This document shows, one piece after another, positions 22,640 through 38,200 of a stretch of 64,000 bases of DNA; position 1 is the stretch's first letter; the number at the start of each line of letters is the position of its first letter. This DNA comes from Rhytidiadelphus loreus (Eukaryota; Streptophyta; Bryopsida; Hypnales; Hylocomiaceae). Made by a program: the position numbers and the translations under genes. Below the pieces are notes generated by a model. It saw nothing but the letters and a program-made list of their open reading frames with translations. It was not told the origin of the DNA and made no database searches. The DNA lies in contig OX344763.1 of the NCBI GenBank assembly GCA_947034895.1, forward strand, positions 48,793,025 through 48,857,024, given 5' to 3'.

Positions 22640-23115
22640 ATATAACCACTTTTTGTTCTGTTAACAAACTAAGCACTTGCCACATTCTTGGATAGAGTGC
22701 TCGTTGGTTGTTGCAACTTTCTAACCTACAAAGTTCATTTAGCAAAACCAAGTCATGTATTCATCTTAACCGCTCAAATGAATTCAACAAGGATCGCACT
22801 CAGATTGCATGAAGAAGATATATACCCTCTTACAACCAACCGTTCAACTCATGACTTGATATTCAATAAGGGTATAATATTTACTTGTGTGAATTGAAAT
22901 ACTACTTTTCTAGCGAATTAAGCCTCCTTGAGACTCTCAAATTCACAAAACTCTCATTTTGATTGAAATTGCTCTAATCCCAACTTGAAAATTTAGTATT
23001 TATCAAGGTAAACTAGTTGGAATAAAAATAAGAGTCTTAAGTGTCAAATGGGTAATGATATTTAAGAGGGCCCCCATGTCTCGAAATAATGAATATGATA
23101 TTATAAATAGAAAAA
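22640..23115 (+). repeat. Dispersed repeat, copy 2 (partner at 2790-3250)
   Basis: Shares with 2790-3250 the same succession of short conserved blocks (GTTAACA.A.TAA.CACTTG, ACCTACAAAG, TTACAACCAA, AAAACTCT.ATTTT, AATGAATATGAT) in the same orientation, with many substitutions and small indels. Confidence 0.6.
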
Positions 23116-26100
23116 CATACGTAGGACCTCACCAAACTCTATAGACTAGACTTGCTATGTTATTTGATGAGAATCCATGTTAGCTTTTTGCACGGCCACG
23201 TTAAATTTGGGCGGCTCCACATCAAGTGCCACATCATCAACGAGCCAAGTGAAGAAATTCCCAAAGGGCATTATCTATGTACATGTGGTTGCCACATGGC
23301 ACAATTTCAACTTCTTAGCCTATTTCAGTGGAGACATTCTAAAATATTCTAAATTAGGGTGTGGTTTTTAGATGTGGTCAAGTTTTTTGTAAGTCAATCT
23401 TGATGGATATTTTGGACATCAACATTGACATGCCTAATGTTAGACAAAACATATTTCCATGTTAATCGACTTGTCACAAACAATGAAAGTTTCTTGTAGT
23501 GTTTGTCAATTGCAATGACAATTGTGTCTAGCTATGATAGTTAATTGCACCCAACTAAGTGTCTAGAACCATTTTTATAGACATATTTTATTTATTTATG
23601 TACGTAGTATTCTTTTGATTATTTGGTTCACTTGTTAGCCTTCACCCTGCTAGCCTTGACCAATCTGAGGAAAAAATTGCTCAATGTTGTCTTTGATCTA
23701 AACTGGGTGTTCTATTGCTACACAAAGTAGCATTTGTCTAGACCTTAGCTAAATACAAACCACTTGCATAGATGGATCCATTCGACTATGATTCCTGCAA
23801 TGTTGATCTAAGTACACTCCAACTTAAGGGGGTTCCTCAGAATCTTGCAATTGTATGCCAAAATCTATATGTGAAGGTCTATGAACAAGAAGAATATCCA
23901 ATTGATTGTCCAATTTTTTGTTCCATAGTTTTGATGTAGCTCCCATCTATGTGGTATTGATGTTTGACTACTATATCATATTGATAAAAGATAGGGCTAA
24001 CCTCACTTATTTAAGAACTAATAATCCTATTTTCTTATTATTTAAGGAGGTATGGTTTTTCAATAGGCTATTGAATATCGATAGGGAAAACACCTCGAAT
24101 ATAGATGATAGCCTTGAAAAGTGCTATTGCAACTCCATGTCTAATATCATATATTATATTTTTGGTGTATGATGCTTTAGATGCATACAATTTTTTTCTC
24201 CTTATATCAATTTTAAGGCATTAAAGTGGTAGTAGTTTAATGTGAATGATGGAGAAAAAAAATGAGGAATTTTGTGAACTATTATCTTTAAAGCACCCAT
24301 GTTTATTATAGAAACATATAAAGGATGCTCATTACAACAATCATAAGAACAATAAATAGAATGTGGGTTTTTTCTTCTTATTTCAAGCAAATACTTATAT
24401 ATAGGAATTTGATAGAAGAAAGAATTTTTTGGTTTTCACTTTAAATGTATACTTTTAGTTTTGGTTTAAGATTGTCATTGGATTTTCAATAATTTTAAGT
24501 TAAAGTAAACATTTTGTAACAAATTGCATAAAATCAAATCATTTTGAACTACTAATGAAAATTTATTTTCATTCACCAAAATAATCACCGACATAAAAAT
24601 TTGATATTTCAAAATGCATGTAAAAATTCGATTTATTAAGTTCAATACAATATGTAATTATTTATTTTTAGAATTCCTCTATATAATATAAACTCCCTTT
24701 GTCCTTCTACAAACCTCCCAAACCTTTTGTATGAAGTACCAATAATATACCATCACCTAGATATATGTATAATTTCTTACTCAATCACATTCATTTAAGC
24801 ATCCACAATCCATGCAAAAAGTAACTTATTTGAAAATCATTTGTGAATGCTACCATTCTTGATGCTTCAAAGGCTAGTGGCAACAATGCAATTTTAAAAA
24901 CATCAACTCCTAACCTAAATAACCTAAACTAGGAAATCCAATCCCCTACATGAACAAATCTTCATAGCACCCAAGTCATAATCAAACCCATCTTAAACAC
25001 AACTATTTGAGGAAGCAACGGATACAAAGTGTCTTAAATAAGAAAAATGCTCCCTGATTGCTTGCCACTTGCCCACACAAAGTCATTCCACACAACCAAC
25101 ACTCATTCAATGGTCAGAATCAATAAAAGTAGATTTTTAGTGGGACGATTTAGATTTTAGAAGGACAAAAGACGTACCAACCTAATATACCCTCTAAATA
25201 TTAGCTTCAAGATCATTCATTGGAGCTAGAAATAGTAATACACTCTCCACCCGTCAAATTCACAAGCACGGTAATCAATTGGGTCTGTTTTTTAGATAGT
25301 AAAATGACTCTGTAAAATGATAGAAAATTTGCAAAGAGTGTATAACAATGATCAATAACATAACCATGAGCCATAACACAAAAAACAAACCAGCACATGT
25401 GATAGAAACCAATAAAATGGATGGGCACCACCAGATGTCCATGTGCCAACAAACACAACTCCGATTCAACAGGGAAGATTTGATTAAGGTAGGAGGCTCA
25501 GAAATGGCTCATCTAAGGGCTGATCTGCCTTTTTCATGTATTGTCTTAAATGGAAATATTTTAAGCTCATTTTTTAGACAAAGAAAAATAGAAGAGGAAT
25601 GTAACAAAAGTGGTTTCATATTTTTTGAAGCATTTTTGAATTACTTATGGATTTTCAAAGGAGTTGTGTCATAAGCCCCTATTTGTCTCTAGGTCTTCCA
25701 GAAATTGTTCATTTGCAACTTCTAAAGAAAAATGGAAAAGCAAAGAGAATGATTGGCTCTTGCAATTAATAATAATTTTTTCATTGATTCGTTCAATGAC
25801 TATGGCAGTCAATTTATGAAATATTGTTTGTCCATTTCACAGCCATTTGTAGGGTCCATCCTTAATGCCCGCTCCATTTCAGAGCCGGTAGTTTTGCTGA
25901 GCGCTGAAAAGAGCCCCACCTCCGTTTTGGGAATAAGTTTGTGAACATCTTTAGGGTATTTCAACAAGAAATAATAGAATAAAAGAGCAAATATAAGTGC
26001 AGAGCACGAACTGCTAGCCAAGTGCTTGTCAAATGGGAATTCTCTGATAACTTGGTATGCAGCACTGCTGAAAAGATTAACATAAAATCTAACAATGTTG

Positions 26101-26222
26101 GAAAGTGAACATGCTTTGATATACATTCAGTGGAAAGTTTTGACCGGGTCTAAGACTTAGGGTACTCATATCAAAATTCCGACAAGAATTCAGAGCTGAT
26201 TTGGATGCAAGAGTGATCAACG
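23116..26222. other. Intergenic DNA downstream of the callose synthase gene
   Basis: Mostly AT-rich and without a supportable gene. The last few hundred bases must contain the 3' untranslated region of the minus-strand callose synthase gene. No polyadenylation site is singled out. Confidence 0.45.
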
Positions 26223-29200
26223 TTACAACTTCTTTCTACCAGCGAGAATTCTAGAAATCTGTAATCCTCGGCTGAAGGCTTGATTAAAGAGAAGGCGAGT
26301 TTGAAATTCCGACACGAAAGGAAACCATGAAAGGATAGCTATAGGTGTAAACAATAAGAGCCCCATTAAGTACTCATATCCACGAGCAAGTGCCTTCACA
26401 GATTTCCAGAACCCTACTCTGATCACCACTGGTTTGCAGGCTTGTAAAATCTGCACAGGTAAAGCAAATGAGCACCTTTAAACATACAATGGAGACTTCG
26501 GAGAAACCTGGAGTTGTAGTAAATTCGAGATGCAATTACAACCAGATTCCTAACTTAAAGAGCTGCATAACTCTGTAGAAACTAGATCAAGGTAAAAGTA
26601 AGACATAGTGTCAGGAACTCCCACTGATCCCAAAAGATTCGAAAGTGGACCTATTCAAATCTAAAACAAACGGCACTGACACTTCAAAAACATGGCCCAA
26701 TTGGAGACTGAATGGAAGGATCCTTAACAGGTAATACTTTTAAAAAACAAGGAGCATTTACCAAATGACAAAGAAATCAATTGCTGCGAGAGATATCGGT
26801 AAAAACATGCAAATTGACAATAAACATTGTTCAGTAAGGACTGATATAAACACGCCAGCACTGAAATACTTCACTGACCTGAAGCAAAGCCCAGCCGGTG
26901 GGTATGAATGCCAGCATGCAAGCAAACAGATCACCAACAGTAAAGCTTTTGACATGCAGGATCGCAATGACTGATACAGATCCTATAAACAATGAAGCCT
27001 TCAGAAGTCGGAACAAAAGCTGGAAATCTGCGCTGAATTTATCTCTACCCATTGAGACTATCTGTGAAAAAAAAATAAACATCAGTGAAGGACTGGGTTA
27101 AATTCCCAAACTTTCATGTACTACTGCATCTCCGTATCAAATTGATTCTTGCGTGAAATAAAAATGATACACGTAAATCAGGAGACTGGAGCGTCAAAAT
27201 ATTACCTTCAATACTGTAAGAACTGCCACAATGACGAGCCACGAGAGCCCGTACACCTGAAAAAGAAGTACGGTGAAACAGTTTGAATCAAACGTACTCT
27301 ATTATCGTTGATAAAAACTTTTGACTTCAGCTCAGCAAAAAGTCAAGAAATGCGAGGAACGGAAAGAGAGGAGTCATGATGAGGGGGGTACACTGATACT
27401 TAGATCCTTGGAGGAACGGGCAATATTCAAATGGTAGACGATTCCATATTGATAAAGAAAGAACCGAATAGATAGAAGACTTTCTACAAATCGACCAAAA
27501 ACTCCAGTGTAATTCAGATGCTCTTGCTCCTCGTCCCACCACGACTCCCAACTCTTGTTGCCTTCAACTCCAATCCCACCTCTGCCAGATGAAATAATAC
27601 AGAGCACACTGATTACATTCTGCCGACTGAAATCCCAGGAAACACGAAAATAGTTGGAAAAGGTCAGGGTATTAATCGCATACCTGTTACTCATCCATTT
27701 ATTCCAATCATCCCAATCCTCCACAATTTTCTGCCACTCAAATCCTGAGGGGTTGAATAGGAATGGTGCAAATAGCCAGCTTGCAACTAGGAACCACATA
27801 GAAAAAGTGATCAGTATATAAGTTACAGCACCTTTTGCAGATCTTGACACATAAAGCGTGTAAACAATTAGGAGCAGAAAAAGCTCAATTGCTTTAGTGA
27901 AATGAGATCTGGAATATAGTCTGTAGTTATCAGCAAATCGCTCATGCCTAACAACAAATCCGCGACCAGTTGCTCGGTACTTCGCACCACCATGCAGAAT
28001 TGTACGGCCGAAGTAGTGAGTTTTCGTTCCCAAAGAGAATGTGAAGAAAACAGATGCTAGCTGGAGTTGCATCGTAAGAAAGTCACTCAATGCAGTGCGA
28101 AACCCTCTTTCGAGACCAATTTCCATAACCATTGGTAGGGCCATAAGAAGCCCAAGCTGTACAAGGGCCTGAGAGGCCAATGAAGCAGTAAGGGCTTTGT
28201 TGTTTGCAGAATGCACAAGTGAGTCGTCCACTCCACTAAGAGCAAGATAGATTCGGCCATATAGGAAGACGTAAACCGTGAGCACCACAATCTGGGCAAA
28301 AAAACATACCAAATCTTAGACAACGAGCAATGAGTGATAAACCAAGAAAAAAATCGACTAGCACAGAATTGACACTCTCCACGGCCATTTCATTCCTATG
28401 ATACGCGACTTCCGAAATTTTATGCAATCTTTCATCTGCGTATACTACAAAAAGAGAACTACATAAAAGGGAAATAACAACTGACTCAGAGAGCGAAGAC
28501 AACATTGTGACTTGGCAGTCTCATTTTAGTAACAAAACAAGAGTCAAAAGTCTAGCAAGAGCAGTTGAAGTTCGAATTATCACCATAGTGCTCAAGTAGT
28601 ATCCAACAGTAGTAAAATAGCATGACAGCATACGAAAGAAATCAAATCGATGACCCAATCGATAGACATCCCTGCTAAGAGCTTGCTCGCCATTGCCACA
28701 AGCAATTTTAGCCTCAAATAACGAAATCTGGTTCAAACCCACATCTCGCCCTTTGCCAACTTGGATATATTCATGATGAGTCACATTTCCACGGCGTAAA
28801 ATGGAATTAAAACCTGTAGAAAAGAAAATTGCATCACAAAACACAAAACAAATGGAACTCCATAGTAAGCAATCTGTGAAATGCAAACTACTGAATGCTC
28901 ATTCCCAGCAGAACCATGTAACTGTATGATCGATTTGTGTCTTCCGACACACCATAATACCCTACGAATGCAACTGACAAGGTTTAATGAAGCAAAGTGG
29001 AGCTTGACAGTGCACACCGCCAGTTCCGAATATAACCTGCAAAGATATCTTCACTCAAGTTGATCACACGTGAGGCCTTGCTCATTCCCCCCCTTGTTAT
29101 GTGAAAGAGCCTATCGAATACGTCAGGGTGCCCATAATGAAACCGTACCCTGTACAAGACAATTTAGAAATTAATTCCAATCACATCAGCGTAGGCTAAA

Positions 29201-32200
29201 ATCTGAATTTTGATGAATCCCAACCAAACTTGATAAACATGACATCGAAGACTCCGGAGTTCTCATACATGAAAACAGTTCAGAGGAGCAAACGGTTCCA
29301 ACAAATTGACTTCGAAGAGAAATTCATCAAGTAAACAGAAACATACTTGAGTGGGCTGGCAAGTACACGTTGCCCAATAGTGACAAAACTTGTTTCCTGG
29401 TTGGACATAAACCATGCAAGAGAAGAAACACTGCACTCTTCCAAAGAACGAACTTAGATTGTTACACGTTAGCAAGAGCTACTTATCAAGCTTCAGCCAT
29501 CGTCAGTGGATCTATATTGTACCCGAAAATCTACATCGCTGGGAGGAAAGTAGATAAAACATTCACATTTAAGAATGCCGTGGTTGGTAACAGTAGCCTC
29601 TGAATATCCACAAAGACTGGGACAGGCTGTATTCAAGGTCATTTAGACTGATTTTGCAACGGCATGAAATATTAAAGTCTAAGATCAAACGTCTCCACAA
29701 CTAAAGATATTATTTGAACTACAGAGCCAACGTACCTGCCAGTAAAGATATGTTCACGAACACCTAGAATTGTAGGCGGGCGAACACCATGAGGTTCATG
29801 GAATTCCTGGAGAAGATTGCGCATTTTGAAAGCTTCTTCGAGATAGTTATCCTGTAAGATGTAATCAAAATGAAAACCCAGGTCGGGTGATAGTCGAAAG
29901 ATAAAATAAAGTTTACAAGGAATCTGGAATGGTCATATTATTCGTTGAATGCGGTAATGAAATAAAATTGTAGAAGTCATTTCACAATCGGAGGACATTC
30001 AAACATGTGGAAGAGCAGAATATAATCTGGAAAAAATATTCAAACCTGATTCATATCAATTGTTTGCAAACCTTCACCACGAGTAAATATAATAGCATGG
30101 TTCTGGTTCTCAGGTTTGCCTTCTCCAAGTCTCACAACACCGGGCAACTTAATTCGATAAATCTCTTGGTCAAGGCCATTAATAGCCTTAACCAGTACAG
30201 AGTAATATACCTTCCTGGGTTTCTCGTTCGGTCGATCCTCCACCTCGTCAATGTATGCCACCCGCAGTGACAGATTGCTGGAGCGAGAACTACTTAGTCA
30301 AAATTTAGTTCTAAATGTACAAAACAGCAACCAAGAAAGAACAATCACAGACTGCGGAAATCAGAGCTTAGTTTCGGACAAGTTATAAGTGCTGACGAAA
30401 CATTTATAAATGGTGCAGAAACAGCTAGACAAGAAGTAAGGTCGAAAAAGTACTTGAGCATCAGTTTCAATATCTCCGTAGCACTGTGGTGACCTCGGCG
30501 TTTTTGTTCACCATACATTTGGCATGCGGCAACATAAGTGAACTTCATATCAGCAATAGCCTGAAGTTGTGACCATGTGGAACGCTGACTTTTCTTCTGT
30601 TCAGGAGTAGCTTCAGTCAAGACCTTATAGCCATCTACCAGCTCTGCACGTACATAACATTGTTTACCAGGTAGCATTGATCCCCATAATACTTTTGAAG
30701 ACCCAAGAATACAGGAAGATGGCCCTCTATATAACCCAAGGAAGTTGATCAATCACATCGTTGGCATACGCATGCTTTTTCAGATACCTAGGCTCTCTTT
30801 AATTTAACAGGCAGGCTCCTACAATTGGTGAATTATGGGCTACTTCAGGGCACCTTTACCAGAGTCACCCAACTGAGATAGGACCCAAAAATTTAAATGG
30901 TTAAAAAGAGGAAATCATGCAACTCTCGTTACCATCTTCCGTTGCCATGTCCAAAAATGCCTGCAGCTCCAGAGCTCTTCGGTAGTACATCATGCCACGA
31001 ACTGAACAAATAGCAGGCGTTATAATATTATTCAAATTTAATATAAAACACGCGAGTTGTAAGAGAAATAAAATGGTATATAGATGGGGGTTCGCATTTG
31101 CGAAGAATCTAAACCAGAGTGCAACTTGTCAAATCAGGACAGAGTGTTGTGTGTACACCTGTACGTGAAAGGGTCTGCCCCCGGAATGAAGCCCACTCGC
31201 GAAGCTTGTCTTCCAAGTCACTGCAGCCAAATATTTGAGACTCAGGATCCTCAGAAGACTCGAGGCCGATCCGTTGCAAGAAGTTGCTCCACTCGTCTGT
31301 CGAAATACTCAAAGAGTATCAGTTTACCCATCAGATCCCATTTCGGTTCTCAATTAGCTTGTGCGAAAGCAATTAAGTGATAGGCGCTCTTCATCAACAC
31401 AACCTTGAAAATAGTAGAGAATACCAAAATGACGTAGTGATGAAGAATTGCAGCAAATTCGAATAGATAAAACAGTTACTGTTGAATAAGGAAGCAATAC
31501 TATGAAGATAATCACGCACCTGGATAGATCTTTTGCAAATAAAACAAAACAGATATTCCGTCTTCATTTTCTTTCATCAAGTTCTCCTTCGAGTACACGA
31601 CATCCTCCTTGAAGTAGGGAGTCAAAACACTGGAATGTCAACAGCGAAACCATTAGGCAATCTAAAATAAGATCGGACATATCGAAATACTACACAAAGA
31701 AAAAACCGATAAGAAAATGCTCTCGAGTACCGAGTATTGTGTACCGCACATAAAACTTCAGAGAATATCTCGGACGCTAAGAAGGCCATCTTGTAATCCT
31801 TTATTCTGAAGCTGATAAGGAACACCTTTCCAACCTATTTGAAATCAAAGACTGCCTCATACACTTCAGGAACCATCCAGTACCTGAAGGAAAGCATGTT
31901 TCGTACTCGGGGTGCATGGGGCATGTTCATGAATAAAGAGTTAGTGAAAAAAGCAATACGTCGGCGAGCTTCTAAGTTCTCAGGAACATCCATGGCAGAT
32001 TCTCTCTCTGTGAGAAGTAGGTGAAGTCGCTTAATCTGTAATCCGGAAAGTAATTCAGCAAGAAATCACTAAAACCATATCATTAAAATCAAATAAATAC
32101 TTAACATTCAGAAATATGAAGATGTGAAGACTGAAAGCAACCTAGATCAGAAGACCTGACATTGAACAAACCTGCTCAATCCATGCTTCATTGCGCGAGA

Positions 32201-35200
32201 GAGGAAATACAACTTTGGAAGGTTCATCTCCTTTCGCCGAAAACAGCTCGGACTTCCTTCCCTGCCCACCAGCTAAAGCTCCAAGGCTAGAATCCCAGCT
32301 ATCTCTGAGCATATTCAAAAACAATATGCAATGACATAATCCGAAGTAATCTCAATACAATACACATATTTGACGCAGCACCCTCCATTTGCACCTTCTT
32401 CGATTCTTATTTTAAGATTGCATAGGAATACTTATTCCACATATATTTTTTTGGAATGAAAAGGCTTGGTTGCGTGCAATCTATCAGATTGAGTTGTCTC
32501 AACCTCAGCAACTCCAAGCCACTCTTTCTGAATATGAAGTGGTGCTAGAAATCTTTTGATCCCACTTTGTAACTCGGAGGTGCAAGTGTGGGACCCAAAC
32601 CTCAATTAAGGAAAGAAAAATTACGAAGATAAGTGAATTTTAAGTAGATTGCATACCATAATGCCTTGTCATTCTTCAGAAAATTACAAGTTAAATAAGT
32701 ATTTCAATGCAATCTGAAATAAGAAATGTAATCTAGAATAATTAAACATGGGTCCAAATGGAGGGTGGCATTTCATGGCTTCCAGGATAACTCTACTGTA
32801 ATAAACACTTTCTTGTGTTTGAAATCTGTGGAAAATTCACAAAATTGCGTACATTTCCAAATCACTATTATATTTTGTATTAAAAACATTCAGAGTTCCA
32901 TAAAAAAATTGACTTGCAACTCATTCATTATTCAAAAACTAGCATGGCCCACTACGGTGTACACAGAAAGCATGAATACACGCTGAAAATTACCTCATTG
33001 AGTCACTCATCATATCACGAGTAACTACTTCGTACATATCTTGGAGTTTGAGAACAGCAAGATCACGTGCACTATCAATGGCCTCTTGACCAGTGTGATT
33101 TTTTTCCTGCGTAACGCAAGTGTCCCTGAGTGACATAACATGAGAATGTCTCTTAAATTGTAAAATCTAAACATTTTGGGGAAAATCTGCATGGGAAAGT
33201 TGTGTGCAAAGATCTTACTAGTAGCTCAATGAGTTCGATGAACTTTGCACTCAACACTGGTAGTTCTCCGAGCTTAAAATTATCAAGCAGTGTTTCCTTC
33301 TCCACATTCACATCCACCTCATCAAAAAGTCCATCAATAACCCTGCATTCATACAGAAAATGTATATTAGTAATTCACTGGAAGAGGAAAATGGGCTCAG
33401 ATGCGATTTTTTACAGAATTTCTTTTTTACGAAATCTGTGAATGAAAATTTCTTAGTATGTAACAAAGGAAAGGTACTAGAAGATACAACGTCAAATATC
33501 ACCTTATCTCAACTTCACCAACAATGAATCTTTTTAACACTCGCTTCAGAGATTCATAACATTCAGTGACAGCACACTTCATATACTCATCAATCTTGAT
33601 TTTTCTCAGCAGATCAGCCGCTCTACCAGTCTCAGCTGCCTGCTTTGCCATTTGCAGGGCAATAGGTACCTGCATGAATTTCATTTCTCATTAATGTTGA
33701 ACAGGTACCAAGAAAATCTCACCAACCTACTATAATTGTGTTCCCAATCATGTAATTAAATTCTTGATTTGTAAGGACATTTGAAATGAGAAAGAAAAGT
33801 GCAAAGACCATCACTGCATAGGATCAGAAGATCATCATTCTCTCATGTGAACTATCCACAATATCTGGAACACAGACCTCTCCTGAGATAGCACACTATT
33901 ACCAGCTATAAAAATCATGGGTGGATACTTAAAAGTACATAATGAGGCTAAAATATTTAACAGATATAGGTTTCTGACCCCTAATTATTTCACAAACAGC
34001 ATTCGCAATAAAAACCAGGGTTCCGCCAATTTCCTTTTATACTTGATAGTCTTACAGAAACAAGGACATACCTTACTGGCAAGTAAGAAAGGTGGCCACT
34101 GAACCAATTTAAGGTGAGGATCTGAGGAGTATGGCACAAGCATCAAATCTCTCTCTCTGAAAAAGATTGCAAACCAGAGTTCAGGAGTCTTGCTGCAGTT
34201 GGATGATGCAACACCTGACATACAAACATGACTCGCAAGCGCTACAAGGGGCGAGACTCCCAATGATCCTTAGTGAAGTATGATGCTATGGTAAATTAGA
34301 TTGAATAATCTACTGGCACATTCACGGGTGAAAAGAACTATCAAGCCCGACAAACTTTGAACTAAATTAAAAAAATAGAATTCTAAACCTCTAGAGAATA
34401 CATCAGTTATCAAGCTGAATACGATTCCAAGCAAACAGTCTGATCCAAGACTGCAAATCAAATAAATTAACGGAGACTCAAGCACTCGCTTAAATTACTC
34501 TTACTTATCACTAATGAGGTCTTCCTGGCGAAAGCTTGTTATGACTTCATTCCAAAGCTGAGAAAACCTAGCTGCTTTTAATCTGTCTCTCGACGGGGAA
34601 ATCTGCAAAGCAGGTGATATTAAAACGGTTGGAAAAAAAAGAAAAGGAAACTAACCAGGTGAAGAATACGGGAGAGTAAATCATTCATGAAAGAGAACCC
34701 ATTAACCAATCAAGAACCTAAAAGCATCAAGACAGAGATCAGTCTTTCATAATATCAATTAGGGAGAGAGGAAAGTCGACAGCATTATCACCTTTTCGAA
34801 GTCCCTAGAAAATGAAAAACCCTTGCGAGTTCGTTTTCCATCATCTGGAACTAGACTTTCATTGAAAGCTCCGGGTAGTGAACTGAAACGAGAGCGTAGC
34901 ATACCCAAAGTCCGAATCTAAAAGAGAGCCCACCAATTGCCACAAAGATGGAAATAACTGATTAATTGAAATCTGTTTTGTAATTTCAAAACAGGTGAGA
35001 AGCCCGAATGTGCAGTACATGAATATCAATCCCCACAAGCTAACGTGGCGAGATTGTGAATCAATCAAAAAAGTAGTGAAAACCATTATTACAAAAAAAA
35101 TGACGCCGTACCTCACCAAGTCGACGAAATGAGCCCGAAATTCCACCAAATATAGTTGAAAAAACAGCATACCAAATTTGAGAGTCCATGAAATACACCT

Positions 35201-38200
35201 GAAAGCTCATCATAGCATCAGCAACGGAAATGAAATCATCCAGCTGTAATAAACATGCCACTTCCTCGCGTCATTTATAAATCAAATGAAAAAAATCAGA
35301 ACGGAATTTCTTACCATAATTACGGGAGCCCAGAGAGAGATGAGTGCTCCTGGATTATTACGGGCTACATTTAAACCAATTTTAAAGCTGTTAGTTCATG
35401 CTCATAGCTCATCCAAATCCATCGAAATCATAAGATATCGTAACAATTGCTAGTATCGCACAGTACCATTTGGAAAAAATTCGTGCCATGTGTATATGAC
35501 TGAACTCTGCTGCATGATTGCTTTGGTTGGAGCTACAAGAGGCTCGATCTGCATAATTGCACATCAAGACCACACGAACAAACGAGATCAACAATGCCAG
35601 ATACTATATGTTTAAGCAAAGTCGCCAAAGCAAGAAATGATATGCAGTATTGAATCAGGAGTTTACCCAAACCAATCAAGAATACTTTCCTACGTTTCAA
35701 TAGAGTCGGGCAAAGTCGCAGAGAAGAAGAGCAAGCTGTTGTGAGAGCTGAAGACTGAAATTTAGATGTAACTCAAACCCTACAGCGAGCTATACATGCA
35801 CAGATGAGTGACCGGCATGAAAACCCTCTTTCAGAACCCGGATAAAGTGATAGAGAAAAAAGTACCTGGATAAAGTAACTAAAAGCAAACTTGCTGGCAA
35901 TCAGTAGAACCCAGAAAAAAGTGTATCTGATAGAGCAGGCATGAACAAAAAACATCAGCTCGATTCTGAAAAAAAATGATCTTTAGTTGATACTCATAAG
36001 TCTAAAATAACCATACTACCTGCAACGCACATTCGACGAACTCCTGCAGCCCAGCGTCCAAAATATACAGCAACCACAACAGAACTCATCACGAAATAAA
36101 AGAAAAATAAGCCACGTAATATGATTTCGTCGACGTCACTACTTAACATGAACTATTATGAAGTAAACTGTTACAGAAGAAAAGAGTATTTCCTTGTAAT
36201 TAGTATTTAATCCAGATAATAATGGAAACCCAGACAAGTCGTGGCACACTGAGATCACAGTCGATTTAAACCCAACGCCCAAATTCATTTCTATATTTTT
36301 GCACAGTTTAACAGAACTCTGTATGAATGTATTATTTACCTCAATTTCATCAATTTGGCTATTACGAAAGGCTGTTTATTAAAGATTTAACCATTACACG
36401 GTTCATCATCCAGAATATGGTCATCGGAGCGCCTAGGAGATATGAATAATAAAGACCTATCAAAAAATAAAGCGCCTTACCCAAGTAGAGCAATTTGGCT
36501 CTCATGCATTCCTCGCCCAATGTATAGACGTGGCTGTGGTCAATCAATGAACCACACGGTCACAACAAACTGCTAAATCTCAAAGATGGCATGAGATAAG
36601 CACCAATTAAAAGGAGTTCACGAACGAAATCGCTTGAAACTTCGAAGGAGCAAACAAAAGAAAATGCCAAACTTGGGTCAGAATGCGGCACCTGTGACCA
36701 CCATAGTAAGACACGAACCACAGTCCAATTGGAACTCTCTATCCACCTCCGTATCATAGGGAAAAGAAAGAAAAAAGCACCAATGAAATTTGGTATCAAG
36801 TACACCACGACAGCAGCAACGTATAGATAGGAACTTTCCAAACTCTTTCCAAGCCACTTTTGTATTTCGCCAATCAAACCTTCGGGATTAACCCAAGTAC
36901 GGGCATAACTGATTGTCAAGACTATGACCCACGCTGCTGAAGTAAACAGTTTCAAAACAAGTCGAATCACACCCAATAACTTTATACTGCGGAAAGCATG
37001 GTAGCAAAAGACGATGTCCAAGAATGCTGCATAACATCAACAGTACGGAGTGAACAACGTTGTTGTAAGTTTAAGAAATTGACAACACGGAAAGCCAGAT
37101 GTAAATAAATCTGAGAAATTTGTATGCGTCATTCATAAGAATTGAGGTTACATCTGAATGAAATACAGCTTGCCTTGAATGAGGCGAAGAATGGACGCAG
37201 TGATGAAAATACTCAGAATTTGCTTGATAACTGCCCCAGTAAAAGCATTTTGAAGGTTTGGTCCAACATTCCATGCAAGGACTATCATGGCCTGCCGAAT
37301 CACAAAGAAAATAAATACGCGGTTAAACTCGGCAGCTAGAACTGAAAGGAACACATTCCAAAACGACCAAAATAAAATTTACAAGAACGCATTGAATTTC
37401 GTAATTATTATTTACAGGCAAATAAAATAACACGGTTAACATCCAATAGTTCAGAGGAATAAGGACAGGCACCTGGAGGCCGAGGATGTAGAACGCCCAC
37501 AAGCGATCAAAACTTCGGAAGAGGTGCCAAAAAGATCTTATCTCGACAAAAAAAGATTTGCTTGATGATTGACAATCTTTTCCACGAATATCGTTTGCCT
37601 GAAATTATGTTTCGAAGTCAGATTGTCAGACGGTCAGCTCACATGTGAGGTACGCAAAAACTCTCAATAATGCACACAAGGACATCAGAGTTAAACTTAG
37701 GTAGCCCGAGCACACCAAGGTACGCAAGAACCCTCAATAATGTACACAAGGACATCAGAGTTTAACTTAGGCAGCCAGAGCACACCAAGGTACTCAAGAA
37801 ACTGTTTGACATTTCTGGTTAGCAACTCTGATGAAATAGTAAATAACTAACGGAAACCCATCGCAACCTCCGATTTAACGAGCTTTGACCAAAAAACAAG
37901 CTCGATGAGAGGCCTCAACGGTATAAATCAGAAGCAACATAAAAACAAGGTGGGGATGGACAGAAGAAGGGCAAGCTCTGAAGATGTTAGCAAGCAAAAG
38001 GTCAGGGATATCAAGAAGTCTAAAAAAAGAAAGAAACGTTCCGTACCGAGTTTGATGTTTGGGTTGGAACGAAAAAATCAGCATCAGGTCTCATTGGCCA
38101 ACCCATCCGAAAGCAATCCCCTTTCCTGAAAAGAAAAATTACAGGCATTTAGTCACACGAGAATTATCTGTACCAATATTTACGATGATCTAATACAAAT

